A stretch of 64,000 bases of DNA from Streptomyces sp. Edi4. GTDB taxonomy: Bacteria; Actinomycetota; Actinomycetes; Streptomycetales; Streptomycetaceae. Positions 32,781-41,568 of the stretch are shown here, piece after piece (position 1 is the first letter of the stretch; each line of letters starts with the position of its first letter). Position numbers and translations under genes: made by a program. The notes under the pieces were generated by a model. The model made no database searches. It saw nothing but the letters and a program-made list of their open reading frames with translations, and had not been told where the DNA came from. The stretch lies in assembly GCF_040253615.1 (NCBI RefSeq), contig NZ_JBEJGY010000004.1:3472001-3536000 (forward strand), read 5' to 3'.

Positions 32781-33437
32781 ATGGAATTCCGTGCGTTTTT
32801 GCATACTCTCCGCGTCTGGGACACGCCCCTGCCCCCGTTCGACCCGGACACCGCACCCGACGCCCCGCTCCCCCTCTTCCAGTCCTGGCTGGTCCACGCC
32901 GCCGGGGCCGGGCAGCTCGAACCGCACACCATGTCGCTGGCGACGGTCGACTCCCACGGTCGTCCCGACATCCGCACGCTCATGCTGCACGACGCCGACG
33001 ACGCGGGCTGGCACTTCGCCTCGCACTCCACCAGCGCCAAGGGGCGTCAGCTCGCCGAGCACCCGGTTGCCGCGCTCGGGTTCTACTGGCCGGCGGTGGG
33101 TCGGCAGGTGCGGGTGCGCGGGGCCGTCACCCCGGCAGGGCAGGAGGTGTCGCAGGCCGATCTGCACGCTCGCTCGACGGGCGCCCTGGCGGCGGCCCTC
33201 ACCGGCGGGATGAGTGAAGTGCTGAAGTCCAGGGGGGAGTTGGAGGTGGCATCGGATGCCGCTTGGGAGCGGGCGCGGGCCGAGCCGGACGCCCCGGTGC
33301 CTACCTGGACCCGGTACGTCCTGGCCCCGGCAGAGGTCGAGTTCTTCCAGGGCGACGCTCGCCGCAGGCACGTACGGCTGCGCTACCGGTGCGAAGGCTC
33401 CGCCGCCGCCTGGACCCGGGAACTTCTGTGGCCCTGA
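32781..33437 (+). CDS. PNPOx-like flavin-binding oxidase
   Basis: 218 residues of the pyridoxamine 5'-phosphate oxidase-like split-barrel family. The FMN-binding core TMSLATVDSHGRPDIRTLMLH is followed by FASHSTSAKGRQLAEHP, as in PdxH. The C-terminal strand (WTRYVLAPAEVEFFQG, RRRHVRLRYR) also fits PdxH. It may oxidise PNP/PMP to PLP or be an FMN-dependent relative; not all PdxH substrate residues can be confirmed by eye. An alternative is an F420-dependent reductase. Its ~150-base upstream gap shows nothing notable. Confidence 0.75.
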   Translation: MEFRAFLHTLRVWDTPLPPFDPDTAPDAPLPLFQSWLVHAAGAGQLEPHTMSLATVDSHGRPDIRTLMLHDADDAGWHFASHSTSAKGRQLAEHPVAALGFYWPAVGRQVRVRGAVTPAGQEVSQADLHARSTGALAAALTGGMSEVLKSRGELEVASDAAWERARAEPDAPVPTWTRYVLAPAEVEFFQGDARRRHVRLRYRCEGSAAAWTRELLWP

Positions 33438-33460
33438 CGGGGAAAGGCCGCGGTGGGGAG

Positions 33461-33985
33461 TCAGGCGTCGGCCCGGGGCAGCGGGGCGAACACCGGGACG
33501 GTCACGCCGCCCTCGGAGCCCGGCCGGAACGCCACCTCCAGCTCCATCCCGATCCGCAGTTCGTCCTGCCGGCACCCGACGATCTCGGTCATCATCCGGG
33601 GCCCCTCCGCGAGGTCGACGACGGCGGCGACGTACGGCACGCGGTCATCGAAGGGCGGCAGGTCGTTGCGGTGCACGACGGACCAGGTGTACAGGGTGGC
33701 GCGGCCGCTCGCGGGACGCCACGTGACGTCCTCGGACCAGCAGTACGGGCAGAACTCGCGCGGGTAGTGGTGTGGTTGGGCGCACGCGGCGCACTGCCGG
33801 ATGAGCAGGCGTCCCTCGGCGGCGGCGTCCCAGTAGGTACGGGTGAAGGCGTCGATGTCGGGCGTGGCCGCGTCGGGGCGCCGGGCCCCGGGCGCCGCCG
33901 CCGTCCGGGCACCCGGCCGCGCCCCGGCCGCTGTCGGGACACCCGGCCGGGCGCCGGGCCCCGTCCCGTCCCCCGGGCCGGTCAT
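33461..33985 (-). CDS. DUF35 OB-fold protein with long N-terminal extension
   Basis: 174 residues. The first ~40 residues are a Pro/Gly/Ala-rich extension. The DUF35 part follows: DAFTRTYWDAAAEGRLLIRQC, zinc-ribbon cysteines in CAACAQPHHYPREFCPYC, then an OB-fold (ATLYTWSVVHR, YVAAVVDLAEGPRMMTEI). The start overlaps the stop of the DoxX gene (ATGA). By analogy to the Ltp2/ChsH2 system it may pair with the thiolase-like protein at 28168. The shared CTGAC operator supports this, but the physical partner is unproven. Confidence 0.8.
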   Translation of the reverse strand: MTGPGDGTGPGARPGVPTAAGARPGARTAAAPGARRPDAATPDIDAFTRTYWDAAAEGRLLIRQCAACAQPHHYPREFCPYCWSEDVTWRPASGRATLYTWSVVHRNDLPPFDDRVPYVAAVVDLAEGPRMMTEIVGCRQDELRIGMELEVAFRPGSEGGVTVPVFAPLPRADA

Positions 33986-34434
33986 GTGAAAAGGCCCAGC
34001 GCGTCGTCGAGCGACCAGGTCCCCCAGGACATGGCACCGAGGGCGACCAGCGAGATGAGCGCCATCATCGCGTTCTGGCCCTGCTCGGCCCAGTCGTGGA
34101 TCATCAGCACGAGGTAGATGAGGTTGAGCAGGAGCCCGCACACGAGGGCGACGGGTGTGAGAAACCCGGCCACCAGACCGAGTCCCAGGGCCAGTTCGGC
34201 GTAGACGACCACGTACGCCATCACTCGCGGGCGCGGCCGGACCACCGTGTCGTAGCCCCTGCGGACCACGCGCCACTTGTGCCTGGCGGCGATGTCGTCG
34301 GCCCAGGCGATGCCGGTGCCGTGCTCGAACCAGTCCTTCTTGTCCTTGTGGCGCCAGCTCTCCAGCCACCACAGGCCGAGCCCGACGCGCAGGACGGCCA
34401 GCCACTCGGCGCCGCTGAGCCAGATCGAGTCCAC
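33982..34434 (-). CDS. DoxX-like membrane protein
   Basis: 150 residues starting at a GTG with GGAAGGAG upstream. Four membrane helices are visible (LAVLRVGLGLWWLESW, VMAYVVVYAELALGLGLVAG, TPVALVCGLLLNLIYLVLMI, MMALISLVALGAMSWG). DoxX-family proteins are small quinone- or redox-linked membrane proteins; in catabolic regions they often accompany oxygenases. A perfect CTGAC palindrome lies 27 bases upstream, and the gene is coupled to the DUF35 gene. Confidence 0.75.
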   Translation of the reverse strand: MDSIWLSGAEWLAVLRVGLGLWWLESWRHKDKKDWFEHGTGIAWADDIAARHKWRVVRRGYDTVVRPRPRVMAYVVVYAELALGLGLVAGFLTPVALVCGLLLNLIYLVLMIHDWAEQGQNAMMALISLVALGAMSWGTWSLDDALGLFT

Positions 34435-34460
34435 GCCGGGCTCCTTCCGCTTCCACGTTT

Positions 34461-34475
34461 CTGACGGTACGTCAG
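34461..34475. promoter_or_regulatory. CTGAC-type operator, site 7
   Basis: CTGACGGTACGTCAG is a perfect palindrome, 27 bases upstream of the DoxX-DUF35 operon. The identical 15-mer recurs at 51974-51988. Confidence 0.7.
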
Positions 34476-34625
34476 TTCAGCGGATCGGGGGGTCGCGCGC
34501 AAGGGGTGGGTACGGCCGTCCCCGGGGAGAGACCGAGGGGGCGGGCCGTCCGCGTGATCAGATCGGAATCCATTCCCGGCTTGACCGAGACCCATCAAGT
34601 GGTCACGCCGTTACGCTCAGCGTTC

Positions 34626-35768
34626 ATGGCCGACACCACCCATCCCGCGAGCCCCGTCTATGTGATCGGCGCCGGGCCCGGCGGCCTCGCCGTCGCCGCG
34701 TGCCTGCGCGCGCGAGGCGTACGGGTCGTCGTACTGGAGAAGTCCGACGCCGTGGCCGCCTCCTGGCGGCGCCACTACGACCGGCTGCGCCTGCACACCA
34801 CGCGGCGCCTCTCCGCGCTGCCCGGGCTGAAGATCCCCCGCCGGTTCGGGCGGTGGGTGGCCCGCGACGACGTGGTGCGGTACCTGGAGACGTACGCCGC
34901 CTTCCACGAGCTGGAGATCGTCACGGGGGTCGAGGTCGAGCGCGTCGAACGCGGGCCCGGGGGTGAGGGGTGGGTCCTGTACGCGACGGGTGGGCGCCGG
35001 CTGAGTACGCGGGCGGTGGTGGTGGCGACCGGGTACAACCACACGCCGTACGTTCCCGAGTGGGCCGGGGTGGAGACGTACACCGGGGAGCTGGTGCACG
35101 CGGGTCTGTACCGCAACCCGGGGTCGTACGTGGGGCGGGACGTGCTCGTGGTCGGGGCCGGCAACACCGGGGCGGAGATCGCCGCGGACCTCGCCGAGGG
35201 CGGGGCCGCGCGGGTGCGGCTCGCGGTGCGCACCGCGCCGCACATCGTGCGCCGGTCCACGGCGGGGTGGCCCGCGCAGGCCACGGGCATCCTGGTGCGG
35301 CGGCTCCCCGTACGCCTCGTGGACGCGGCGGCCTCCCTGACCGCGCGCCTCTTCGTGCCGGACCTCACCCCCTATGGGCTGCCCCGGCCGGCCAAGGGCC
35401 TGTACTCGCGGGTGCGGGAGGGGGCGATTCCGGTGCAGGACGTGGGGCTGATCGACGCGGTCCGTCGTGGGCGGGTGGAGATCGTGGCGGCGGTCGAGTC
35501 CTTCGACGACGGCAAGGTGGTCCTCGCGGACGGTACGCGGGTGGCGCCGGACGCGGTGATCTGTGCGACGGGGTATCGGCGGGGGCTTGAGGGGATGGTG
35601 GGGCATTTGGGGGTGCTGGATGCGTGGGGGCGGCCTCGGGCCCATGGGAAGCGGGTGGTTGCGGGGGTTGGGGGGCTGTACTTCACGGGGTTCTCGAACC
35701 CCATCAGTGGGATGCTGCGCGAACTGCGCCGCGACGCCCCCCGCATCGCCCGAGCCCTGTCCCCCTGA
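34626..35768 (+). CDS. Flavin-containing NAD(P)H monooxygenase-like protein
   Basis: 380 residues. Two Rossmann motifs are present: FAD site VIGAGPGGLAVA at about residues 12-23 and NADPH site VVGAGNTGAEIA near 170, with VVVATGYN between them. This is the layout of YUCCA/FMO-type or Baeyer-Villiger-type monooxygenases. The BVMO fingerprint FxGxxxHxxxWP is not evident, so an N- or S-hydroxylating or carbonyl-free monooxygenase is more likely. There is no clear ribosome site before the ATG at 34626, so the transcript may be leaderless. The substrate is unknown. Confidence 0.8.
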   Translation: MADTTHPASPVYVIGAGPGGLAVAACLRARGVRVVVLEKSDAVAASWRRHYDRLRLHTTRRLSALPGLKIPRRFGRWVARDDVVRYLETYAAFHELEIVTGVEVERVERGPGGEGWVLYATGGRRLSTRAVVVATGYNHTPYVPEWAGVETYTGELVHAGLYRNPGSYVGRDVLVVGAGNTGAEIAADLAEGGAARVRLAVRTAPHIVRRSTAGWPAQATGILVRRLPVRLVDAAASLTARLFVPDLTPYGLPRPAKGLYSRVREGAIPVQDVGLIDAVRRGRVEIVAAVESFDDGKVVLADGTRVAPDAVICATGYRRGLEGMVGHLGVLDAWGRPRAHGKRVVAGVGGLYFTGFSNPISGMLRELRRDAPRIARALSP

Positions 35769-35849
35769 CCAACCCGGACCGCCCACGGCCCCGGCCGGTC
35801 CGCCTGCGCCGGCGCGTGATCCAGGTGCGGGCCGCGGGTGCCCGGTGGT

Positions 35850-36650
35850 GCCCGGTCGCGCAGTTCCCCGCGCCCCTGGCAGGGCCGGTGCGGGTCCTCA
35901 TCCGCATACCCAGCCCGTCCGGCGCTTGAGGACGAGCGCCCTTCAGGCGCGAACGGGGTCCGGGGCGGAGCCCCAGGAACCCCGGCTGCGGGCCGTGGTC
36001 GCTCCTCGCGCAGTTCCCCGCGCCCCTGGCAGGGCCGGTGCCGGCCCACACCGGCAACCTCAGCCCGTCCGGCGTTTGAGGACGAGGCCGTTCAGGCCGA
36101 ACGGGGTCTGGGGCGGAGCCCGAGGGAGCTTGGCTGCGGGCCGTGGTCGCTTCTCGCGCAGTTCCCCGCGCCCCTGGGCGGGGTCGGTGCCGGCCCGCAT
36201 GGACATAGTCAGCCCGTCCGGCGCTTGAGGACGAGGCCGTTCAGGCCGAATGGGGTCTGGGGCGGAGCCCCAGGGAGCTTGGCTGCGGGCCGTGGTCGCT
36301 CCTCGCGCAGTTCCCCGCGCCCCTGGGCGGGGTCGGTGCCGGCCCACACCGGCAACCTCAGCCCGTCCGGCGCTTGAGGACGAGGCCGTTCAGGCCGAAT
36401 GGGGTCCGGGGCGAAGCCCGAGGGAGCTTGGCTGCGGGCCGTGGTCGCTTCTCGCGCAGTTCCCCGCGCCCCTGGGCGGGGTCGGTGCCGGCCCGCATGG
36501 ACATAGTCAGCCCGTCCGGCGCTTGAGGACGAGGCCGTTCAGGCCGAATGGGGTCTGGGGCGGAGCCCCAGGGAGCTTGGCTGCGGGCCGTGGTCGCTTC
36601 TCGCGCAGTTCCCCGCGCCCCTGGCGGGGCTGGTGCCGGCCCGCACTGGC
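35850..36650. repeat. Tandem array of ~149-bp repeats (R4)
   Basis: Six copies of the core GCGCAGTTCCCCGCGCCCCT lie at 35858, 36008, 36156, 36305, 36454 and 36603, spaced 150, 148, 149, 149 and 149 bases. Each unit also carries GCTTGAGGACGAG, GTTCAGGCC and the hairpin-forming GGGGCGGAGCCCC. Units are nearly identical, indicating recent expansion. Long open frames across it reflect high G+C and are not genes. The 1.1-kb gap 35769-36887 contains nothing else but the operators of the next gene. Confidence 0.85.
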
Positions 36651-36794
36651 GCCCTCGGCCTGCCGGGGATGGCTGGAAGGGGGCGTTTTGAGGGGGGCCG
36701 GGGGTGGGCAGGTCCTGCGCACCCCCGGAGAGCGGGGCCGGGGTCGATACCCCGCTCGCCCCGCAGGGCCCAGGCTTTGCCCGCACGCCGGTTC

Positions 36795-36809
36795 CTGACA
36801 GGCCGTCAG
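36795..36809. promoter_or_regulatory. CTGAC-type operator, site 8
   Basis: CTGACAGGCCGTCAG, one arm mismatch; the first of two sites before the ADP-forming ligase gene. Confidence 0.65.
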
Positions 36810-36818
36810 TTCTGTAAT

Positions 36819-36833
36819 CTGACTATGCGTCAG
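36819..36833. promoter_or_regulatory. CTGAC-type operator, site 9
   Basis: CTGACTATGCGTCAG, one arm mismatch; its centre is 24 bases from site 8. The pair lies 55-93 bases before the ADP-forming ligase start. Confidence 0.65.
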
Positions 36834-36887
36834 TTACCACCGGTACGGCTCAGTCACGTTGGCCATCGACCAGGGGCGGGCGGAACG

Positions 36888-39113
36888 ATGCTCGGATCGA
36901 CTCACGGCACCCTCACGACCGACTTCCGCGCACGGGTGGTCGCCTGCGGCGAGCAGCCGGGACCCGGCGCCGTGCACAGCAGGACGGCGGGTCAGGGCGA
37001 CCTGGACGTCAGTGGCCGCCCGCTGTACGCCGACGTACCGGACCTGGACCGGTTCTTCCGGCCCGAGTCCGTCGCCGTCGTCGGGGCCTCCGACGCCGAG
37101 GGCCGGCCCAACACCGGCATCACCCGCCAGCTCATCGACTGGGCCCGGCGCGTGGGCGCCCGCGTCCACCCCGTCCACCCCACCCGGGACACCGTCTTCG
37201 GGCTGCCGTGCGTCGCCGCCGTGGCCGACCTCCCCGAACAGGTCGATCTCGCCGTGCTGCTCGTCGGAGACCCGCTCCCCGTCGTGGAACAGCTCGCCGA
37301 GGCCAAGGTGAAGTTCGCCGTCGCCTTCGCCTCCGGGTTCGCCGAGACCGGCGAGCGCGGCGCCGCCGCCCAGGAACAGCTGGCCGCCGCCGTCAAGCGG
37401 TCCGGGCTGCGACTGCTCGGGCCCAACACCAACCTCAACGCCTTCGAGAACTTCCGGGACGACCTGGAAGGGCCCGCCATCGCGCTGATCACGCAGTCCG
37501 GGCACCAGGGACGGCCCGTGTTCACCCTTCAGGAGCTGGGCGTGCGGCTGTCGCACTGGGCGCCCACCGGCAACGAGGCCGACCTCGAAACCGCCGACTT
37601 CATCTCCTACTTCGCCGAACGGCCCGAGGTCGGCGCCATCGCCTGTTACGTGGAAGGGCTCAAGGACGGCCGGTCCTTCCTGCTCGCCGCCGACCGCGCC
37701 GCCCGCGCCGGCGTCCCCGTGGTGGCCGTCAAGGTGGGCCGCACCGAGGCCGGGGCGCGCACGGCCGCCTCCCACACCGGCAAACTGACCGGCGCCGACG
37801 ACGTCGTGGACGCGGCCATGCGCCAGTACGGCGTCATCCGCGTCGACGGACTCGACCAACTCCAGGACACCGCCGCCCTGTTGGCGCGCGCCCGGCCGCC
37901 CCGCGCCGAGGGCGTCGTGGTGTATTCGATCTCCGGAGGCACCGGGGCGCACTTCTGCGATCTGGCCACCGCCGCCGGGCTGGACCTGCCCGTCCTGTCC
38001 GCCGCCAAGCAGGCCGAGCTCCACGAGTGGATACCGCCCTACCTCAGCGTCGCCAACCCCGTGGACAACGGCGGACACCCCGTCGGCGACTGGCGCGGGC
38101 GCAAAATCATCGACGCGATCCTCGCCGATCCCGCCGTCGGCGTGCTGATCTGCCCGATCACCGGGCCCTTCCCGCCCATGAGCGACAAGCTCGCGCGCGA
38201 CCTCGTGGACGCGGCGGAGCAGACCGACAAGCTGGTGTGCGTGGTGTGGGGCTCCCCGCTCGGCACCGAGGCCGCCTACCGCGAGACGCTGCTGGGCTCC
38301 AGCAGGGTCGCCACCTTCCGTACGTTCGCCAACTGCATAGCCGCCGTCCGCGCCCACCTCTCCCACCACCGGTTCACCACCGGCTACCGCTCGCCCTTCG
38401 ACGAGGCGCCCCGCGTGCCCTCGCCCTCCTTCCGCAAGGCGCGGGCCCTGATGCGCCCCGGCCAGCAGCTCAGCGAACACGCCGCGAAGCAGCTCCTGCG
38501 GGCGTACGGCATCCGCGTGCCGCGCGAGCAGCTGGTGACCAGCGCGGCGGCCGCCGTGCGCGCGGCGGGGCTCGTCGGCTACCCCGTCGTCATGAAGGCC
38601 TCCGGCACGCGCATCGCCCACAAGAGCGACCTCGGGCTGGTCAAGGTGGGACTGACCTCGGCCAGCCAGATCCGGGACGCCTACCGCGAACTCACCGACA
38701 TCGCCCGCTACGAAGGTGTCGAGCTCGACGGCATCCTGGTCTGCCAGATGGTCCAGCGCGGGGTCGAGATGGTCGTCGGCGTCACCCACGACGCGCTGTT
38801 CGGGCCCACCGTGACCGTCGGGCTCGGCGGGGTCCTGGTGGAAGTGCTCGGCGACTGCGCCGTGCGCGTGCCGCCCTTCGGCGAGCGGCAGGCGCGGGAC
38901 ATGCTCGGCGAGCTCAGGGGGCGGGCCCTCCTGGACGGCGTACGCGGCGGACCCCCGCTGGACGTGGACGCGCTCGTCGAGGTCGTCCTGCGCGTGCAGC
39001 GCATGGCTCTGGAACTGGGCGACGACCTCGCCGAGCTGGACATCAACCCGATCATGGTGCTGCCGCGCGGGCAGGGCGCCGTCGCGCTCGACGCCCTCGC
39101 CGTCTGCCGCTGA
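36888..39113 (+). CDS. ADP-forming acyl-CoA synthetase (CoA ligase, ATP-grasp)
   Basis: 741 residues combining both halves of NDP-forming acyl-CoA synthetases. A CoA-binding domain begins near residue 45 (FFRPESVAVVGASD), and two succinyl-CoA-ligase-like domains follow; the SHTGKLTGADD motif near residue 298 has the conserved phosphohistidine. A C-terminal ATP-grasp domain spans about 520-741 (YPVVMKASGTRIAHKSDLGLV, DINPIMVLPRG). It activates an acid with ATP and CoA, releasing ADP, or runs in reverse to conserve energy. The ATG at 36888 has GGGCGGAACG upstream. Two CTGAC sites precede it, and an enoyl-CoA hydratase gene follows. Confidence 0.85.
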   Translation: MLGSTHGTLTTDFRARVVACGEQPGPGAVHSRTAGQGDLDVSGRPLYADVPDLDRFFRPESVAVVGASDAEGRPNTGITRQLIDWARRVGARVHPVHPTRDTVFGLPCVAAVADLPEQVDLAVLLVGDPLPVVEQLAEAKVKFAVAFASGFAETGERGAAAQEQLAAAVKRSGLRLLGPNTNLNAFENFRDDLEGPAIALITQSGHQGRPVFTLQELGVRLSHWAPTGNEADLETADFISYFAERPEVGAIACYVEGLKDGRSFLLAADRAARAGVPVVAVKVGRTEAGARTAASHTGKLTGADDVVDAAMRQYGVIRVDGLDQLQDTAALLARARPPRAEGVVVYSISGGTGAHFCDLATAAGLDLPVLSAAKQAELHEWIPPYLSVANPVDNGGHPVGDWRGRKIIDAILADPAVGVLICPITGPFPPMSDKLARDLVDAAEQTDKLVCVVWGSPLGTEAAYRETLLGSSRVATFRTFANCIAAVRAHLSHHRFTTGYRSPFDEAPRVPSPSFRKARALMRPGQQLSEHAAKQLLRAYGIRVPREQLVTSAAAAVRAAGLVGYPVVMKASGTRIAHKSDLGLVKVGLTSASQIRDAYRELTDIARYEGVELDGILVCQMVQRGVEMVVGVTHDALFGPTVTVGLGGVLVEVLGDCAVRVPPFGERQARDMLGELRGRALLDGVRGGPPLDVDALVEVVLRVQRMALELGDDLAELDINPIMVLPRGQGAVALDALAVCR

Positions 39114-39254
39114 GGCCTCCGCCGCTGAGCCGCCCGCCGTCGAACCGTCCGCACCCGCGCCCGCACCCGCGCCGTCCACCGCTCACCCCCGTACCCGTAC
39201 GCACACCTGCCCGTACACGCCCGCGCCACCGCCGCGTCCCGCCTGGAGCCCGCC

Positions 39255-40064
39255 ATGGACCCCCTGCACTCATTGGTACTGCACGCCACTGACAACGGCG
39301 TCTCGTGGATCACGCTCAACCGGCCGGACGCCATGAACGCCCTCACCCCTGACCAGCGCGAACGCGTCATCTCCCTGCTGGAAGCGGCCGGTACCGACCC
39401 CGCCGTACGGGCCGTCGTGATCACCGCCACCGGCCGGGGTTTCTGCGCGGGCGCCGACCTGCGCGCGGCGTCGTCGGCGGCGGCGTCCGGCAGCGAACGC
39501 GTCGCCGGCGACGTCGCCCGCGTCATACGGCACGGCGCCCAACGCCTGATCAGCGCCGTACTGGACTGCGAGAAGCCGGTCATCGCGGCGGTCAACGGCG
39601 CCGCCGCCGGTCTCGGCGCCCACCTCGCGCTCGCCTGCGATCTGGTCCTGGCCGCCGAATCCGCCCGGTTCATCGAGGTGTTCGTACGGCGCGGTCTCGT
39701 GCCGGACGGCGGGGGCGCCTATCTGCTGTCCCGCCTGGTGGGGCCGAGGCGGGCCAAGGAGCTGATGTTCTTCGGGGACGCGCTCACGGCCGCCGACGCC
39801 GAGCGCATGGGTCTGGTCAACCGCGTGGTCGCCGACGCCGACCTGGCCGCCACCGCCAAGGAGTGGGCCGAGCGGCTTGCGGCCGGGCCGACCCGCGCGA
39901 TCGCCCTCACCAAGCACCTGGTGAACGCCTCCCTCGACAGCGACCGCGCCACCGCCTTCGCCGCCGAGGCCTGGGCGCAGGAGATCAACATGACCACCCA
40001 GGACGCGAACGAGGGCGTCGCCGCTTTCGTGGCGCGCCGCACCCCCCGATACCGGGGGTTGTGA
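39255..40064 (+). CDS. Enoyl-CoA hydratase/isomerase
   Basis: 269 residues of the crotonase family. The CoA-site LNRPDAMNALTPDQRE, the GRGFCAGADLRAA loop and the oxyanion-hole VNGAAAGLGAHLALACDLVLAA are typical. The second catalytic segment is RRGLVPDGGGAYLL, with Asp where hydratases often have Glu, as in isomerase-like PaaG/ECI groups. Its start is 141 bases after the ADP-forming ligase, so it may be in the same operon. It would act on an unsaturated ring- or chain-CoA intermediate. Confidence 0.85.
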   Translation: MDPLHSLVLHATDNGVSWITLNRPDAMNALTPDQRERVISLLEAAGTDPAVRAVVITATGRGFCAGADLRAASSAAASGSERVAGDVARVIRHGAQRLISAVLDCEKPVIAAVNGAAAGLGAHLALACDLVLAAESARFIEVFVRRGLVPDGGGAYLLSRLVGPRRAKELMFFGDALTAADAERMGLVNRVVADADLAATAKEWAERLAAGPTRAIALTKHLVNASLDSDRATAFAAEAWAQEINMTTQDANEGVAAFVARRTPRYRGL

Positions 40065-40085
40065 GGGACTTGGGCTTCTTCCTAT

Positions 40086-40100
40086 CTGATGCACCGTCAG
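40086..40100. promoter_or_regulatory. CTGAC-type operator, site 10
   Basis: CTGATGCACCGTCAG, one arm mismatch, in the 41-base gap between the enoyl-CoA hydratase and the flavin reductase; it allows separate control of the latter. Confidence 0.6.
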
Positions 40101-40105
40101 GTTCA

Positions 40106-40723
40106 ATGACGGGTGTGATGGGACACGCAGGGATGGCGGCCACCGTCGTCCGATACCTCAGGTCCGTCGGCGCCGCCACGGCAGCCGAACCCGTCGAGTT
40201 CCTGCCCCGGCCGGACCTGCGGGCCGTACGGGACGACGAGCGGGCACCCGTCGACCCGGCCCAATTCCGGCGTGTGCTCGGGGAGTTCGCGAGCGGGGTC
40301 ACGGTCGTCACCACCGAGGACGCGGCCGGTCCTGCCGGTTTCGCCTGCCAGTCCTTCGCCTCGCTCTCGCTCGATCCGCCCCTGGTCGCGTTCATGGTGG
40401 CGCGTACGTCGACGACCTGGCCGCGCATCGCCCGCGCCGGGGTGTTCTGCGTGAATGTGCTGGGAGAACAACAGGGCCCGCTGTGCCGGGGGTTCGCGGT
40501 CAGCGGGGCCGACAAGTTCGCCGGGGTCGCCCATGGTCCGGCGCCCGTGACCGGGTCTCCGCTCCTGGCGGGCGTACCGGCGTGGATCGACTGCCGCGTC
40601 CACGCCGTGCACACCGGCGGGGACCACCTGATCGTGGTCGGCCGCGTCGAGGCGCTGGGCGCCACCGGCGACACCGGCCCGCTCCTCTTCCACCGGGGCG
40701 GATTCGGGCGCCTCAGCGACTGA
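40106..40723 (+). CDS. Flavin reductase (HsaB/NtaB-like)
   Basis: About 205 residues from the first ATG after the operator; in-frame ATGs at 40118 and 40133 are alternatives, and no ribosome site is strong. The split-barrel flavin reductase domain is clear: FRRVLGEFASGVTVVTTED, FACQSFASLSLDPPLVAFMV, GVFCVNVLGEQQ and HTGGDHLIVVGRV. Such proteins supply reduced flavin to a separate two-component monooxygenase; HsaB in steroid degradation is one example. No matching oxygenase subunit is seen next to it. The CTGAC site puts it in the catabolic regulon. Confidence 0.85.
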   Translation: MTGVMGHAGMAATVVRYLRSVGAATAAEPVEFLPRPDLRAVRDDERAPVDPAQFRRVLGEFASGVTVVTTEDAAGPAGFACQSFASLSLDPPLVAFMVARTSTTWPRIARAGVFCVNVLGEQQGPLCRGFAVSGADKFAGVAHGPAPVTGSPLLAGVPAWIDCRVHAVHTGGDHLIVVGRVEALGATGDTGPLLFHRGGFGRLSD

Positions 40724-40768
40724 GACGGCCCGGGCCCTGGGGCGTGCGTACCGCGTGCGCCGGGGCGC

Positions 40769-41497
40769 TCACCAGGACGACGCGGTGATGAGCCGGGCGC
40801 CCCTGGTCTCCACCCGCACCCTTCCCCGGTCGTCGTACACCTCGCGGCGCCAGTCGGCGAAGACCTCGGCCACCCGGCGGCCCTCCCAGTCGCTGGTACC
40901 CGGCGGCGGGTCGAAGGCGACCGTCACCACGGCCTCCTCGGCCTCGCGGTGCTTGCGCACGCGCACCGCCACGACCGAGGGCCACATCCCGTCGTCCGCC
41001 TTGGTGAGGTGGTGGGCGTAGTAGTCGGTGAAGTCCCGGGTCATGTCGAACCACCCGGCCGGAAGACAGGGCGCGGCGCTGCCATCGGTGGGTGGGCCAG
41101 GAGTGCCGGGATCGGCGTCCGTCGGCGGACCCGGAGTACCCGCATCCGCATCCGTCGGCGGGCCAGGAGTGCCGGGGTCCGCGTCCGTGGGCGGGCCAGG
41201 AGTGCCGGGGTCCGCATCCGTCGGCGGGCCAGGAGTGCCGGGGTCCGCGTCCGTCGGCGGACCCGGAGTACCCGCATCCGCATCCGTCGGCGGGCCCGGG
41301 GTGCCTGGATCGTCCTCCGTTGCCGGGGTCGTGCCGGTGGGGCCGGGGCGCTCCGTCGCGCGGTCGGCGCAGTTGTCCGTCGACGCGGCCGCCGGCCTGG
41401 GCGGGGCGTCGCCCGGGCGGGCCGTGCCGCACGCGGTCACGATGGCGCAGAGCAGGGCCGCCACCAGGACGGCGCCCCGTCTGTCGTTCGGTTTCAC
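40769..41497 (-). CDS. Lipoprotein with seven GTPGPPTDAD repeats
   Basis: 242 residues starting at a GTG with GAGGGGGAGTGTCC upstream. The signal ends in a lipobox (IVTACG, Cys near residue 23). Residues ~60-125 hold seven near-perfect GTPGPPTDA(D) units encoded by 30-base repeats (about 41095-41310). The C-terminal ~110 residues (WFDMTRDFTDYYAHHL, VAFDPPPGTSDWEGRRVAE) form a compact domain I do not recognise. The repeat probably acts as a stiff spacer that holds the domain away from the membrane; its copy number may vary between strains. Confidence 0.75.
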   Translation of the reverse strand: MKPNDRRGAVLVAALLCAIVTACGTARPGDAPPRPAAASTDNCADRATERPGPTGTTPATEDDPGTPGPPTDADAGTPGPPTDADPGTPGPPTDADPGTPGPPTDADPGTPGPPTDADAGTPGPPTDADPGTPGPPTDGSAAPCLPAGWFDMTRDFTDYYAHHLTKADDGMWPSVVAVRVRKHREAEEAVVTVAFDPPPGTSDWEGRRVAEVFADWRREVYDDRGRVRVETRGARLITASSW

Positions 41498-41568
41498 GGA
41501 CACTCCCCCTCGGTGTGCCGGGGGACCTCCCGGTACGGGAACAGCGTTCCCCGCACAGGAAGAGGCGG

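Noticed and set aside
35850..36650. CRISPR array at the tandem repeats
   Set aside because: Units are ~149 bases with no short repeat/unique spacer alternation, and no cas genes are present.
35563..36798. Long open frames across the repeat array as genes
   Set aside because: They repeat the same peptide every ~50 residues, have no ribosome sites and reflect G+C-driven absence of stops.
36834..39179. 781-codon antisense frame opposite the ADP-forming ligase
   Set aside because: Its sequence is the complement of a well-conserved enzyme and has no family features of its own.
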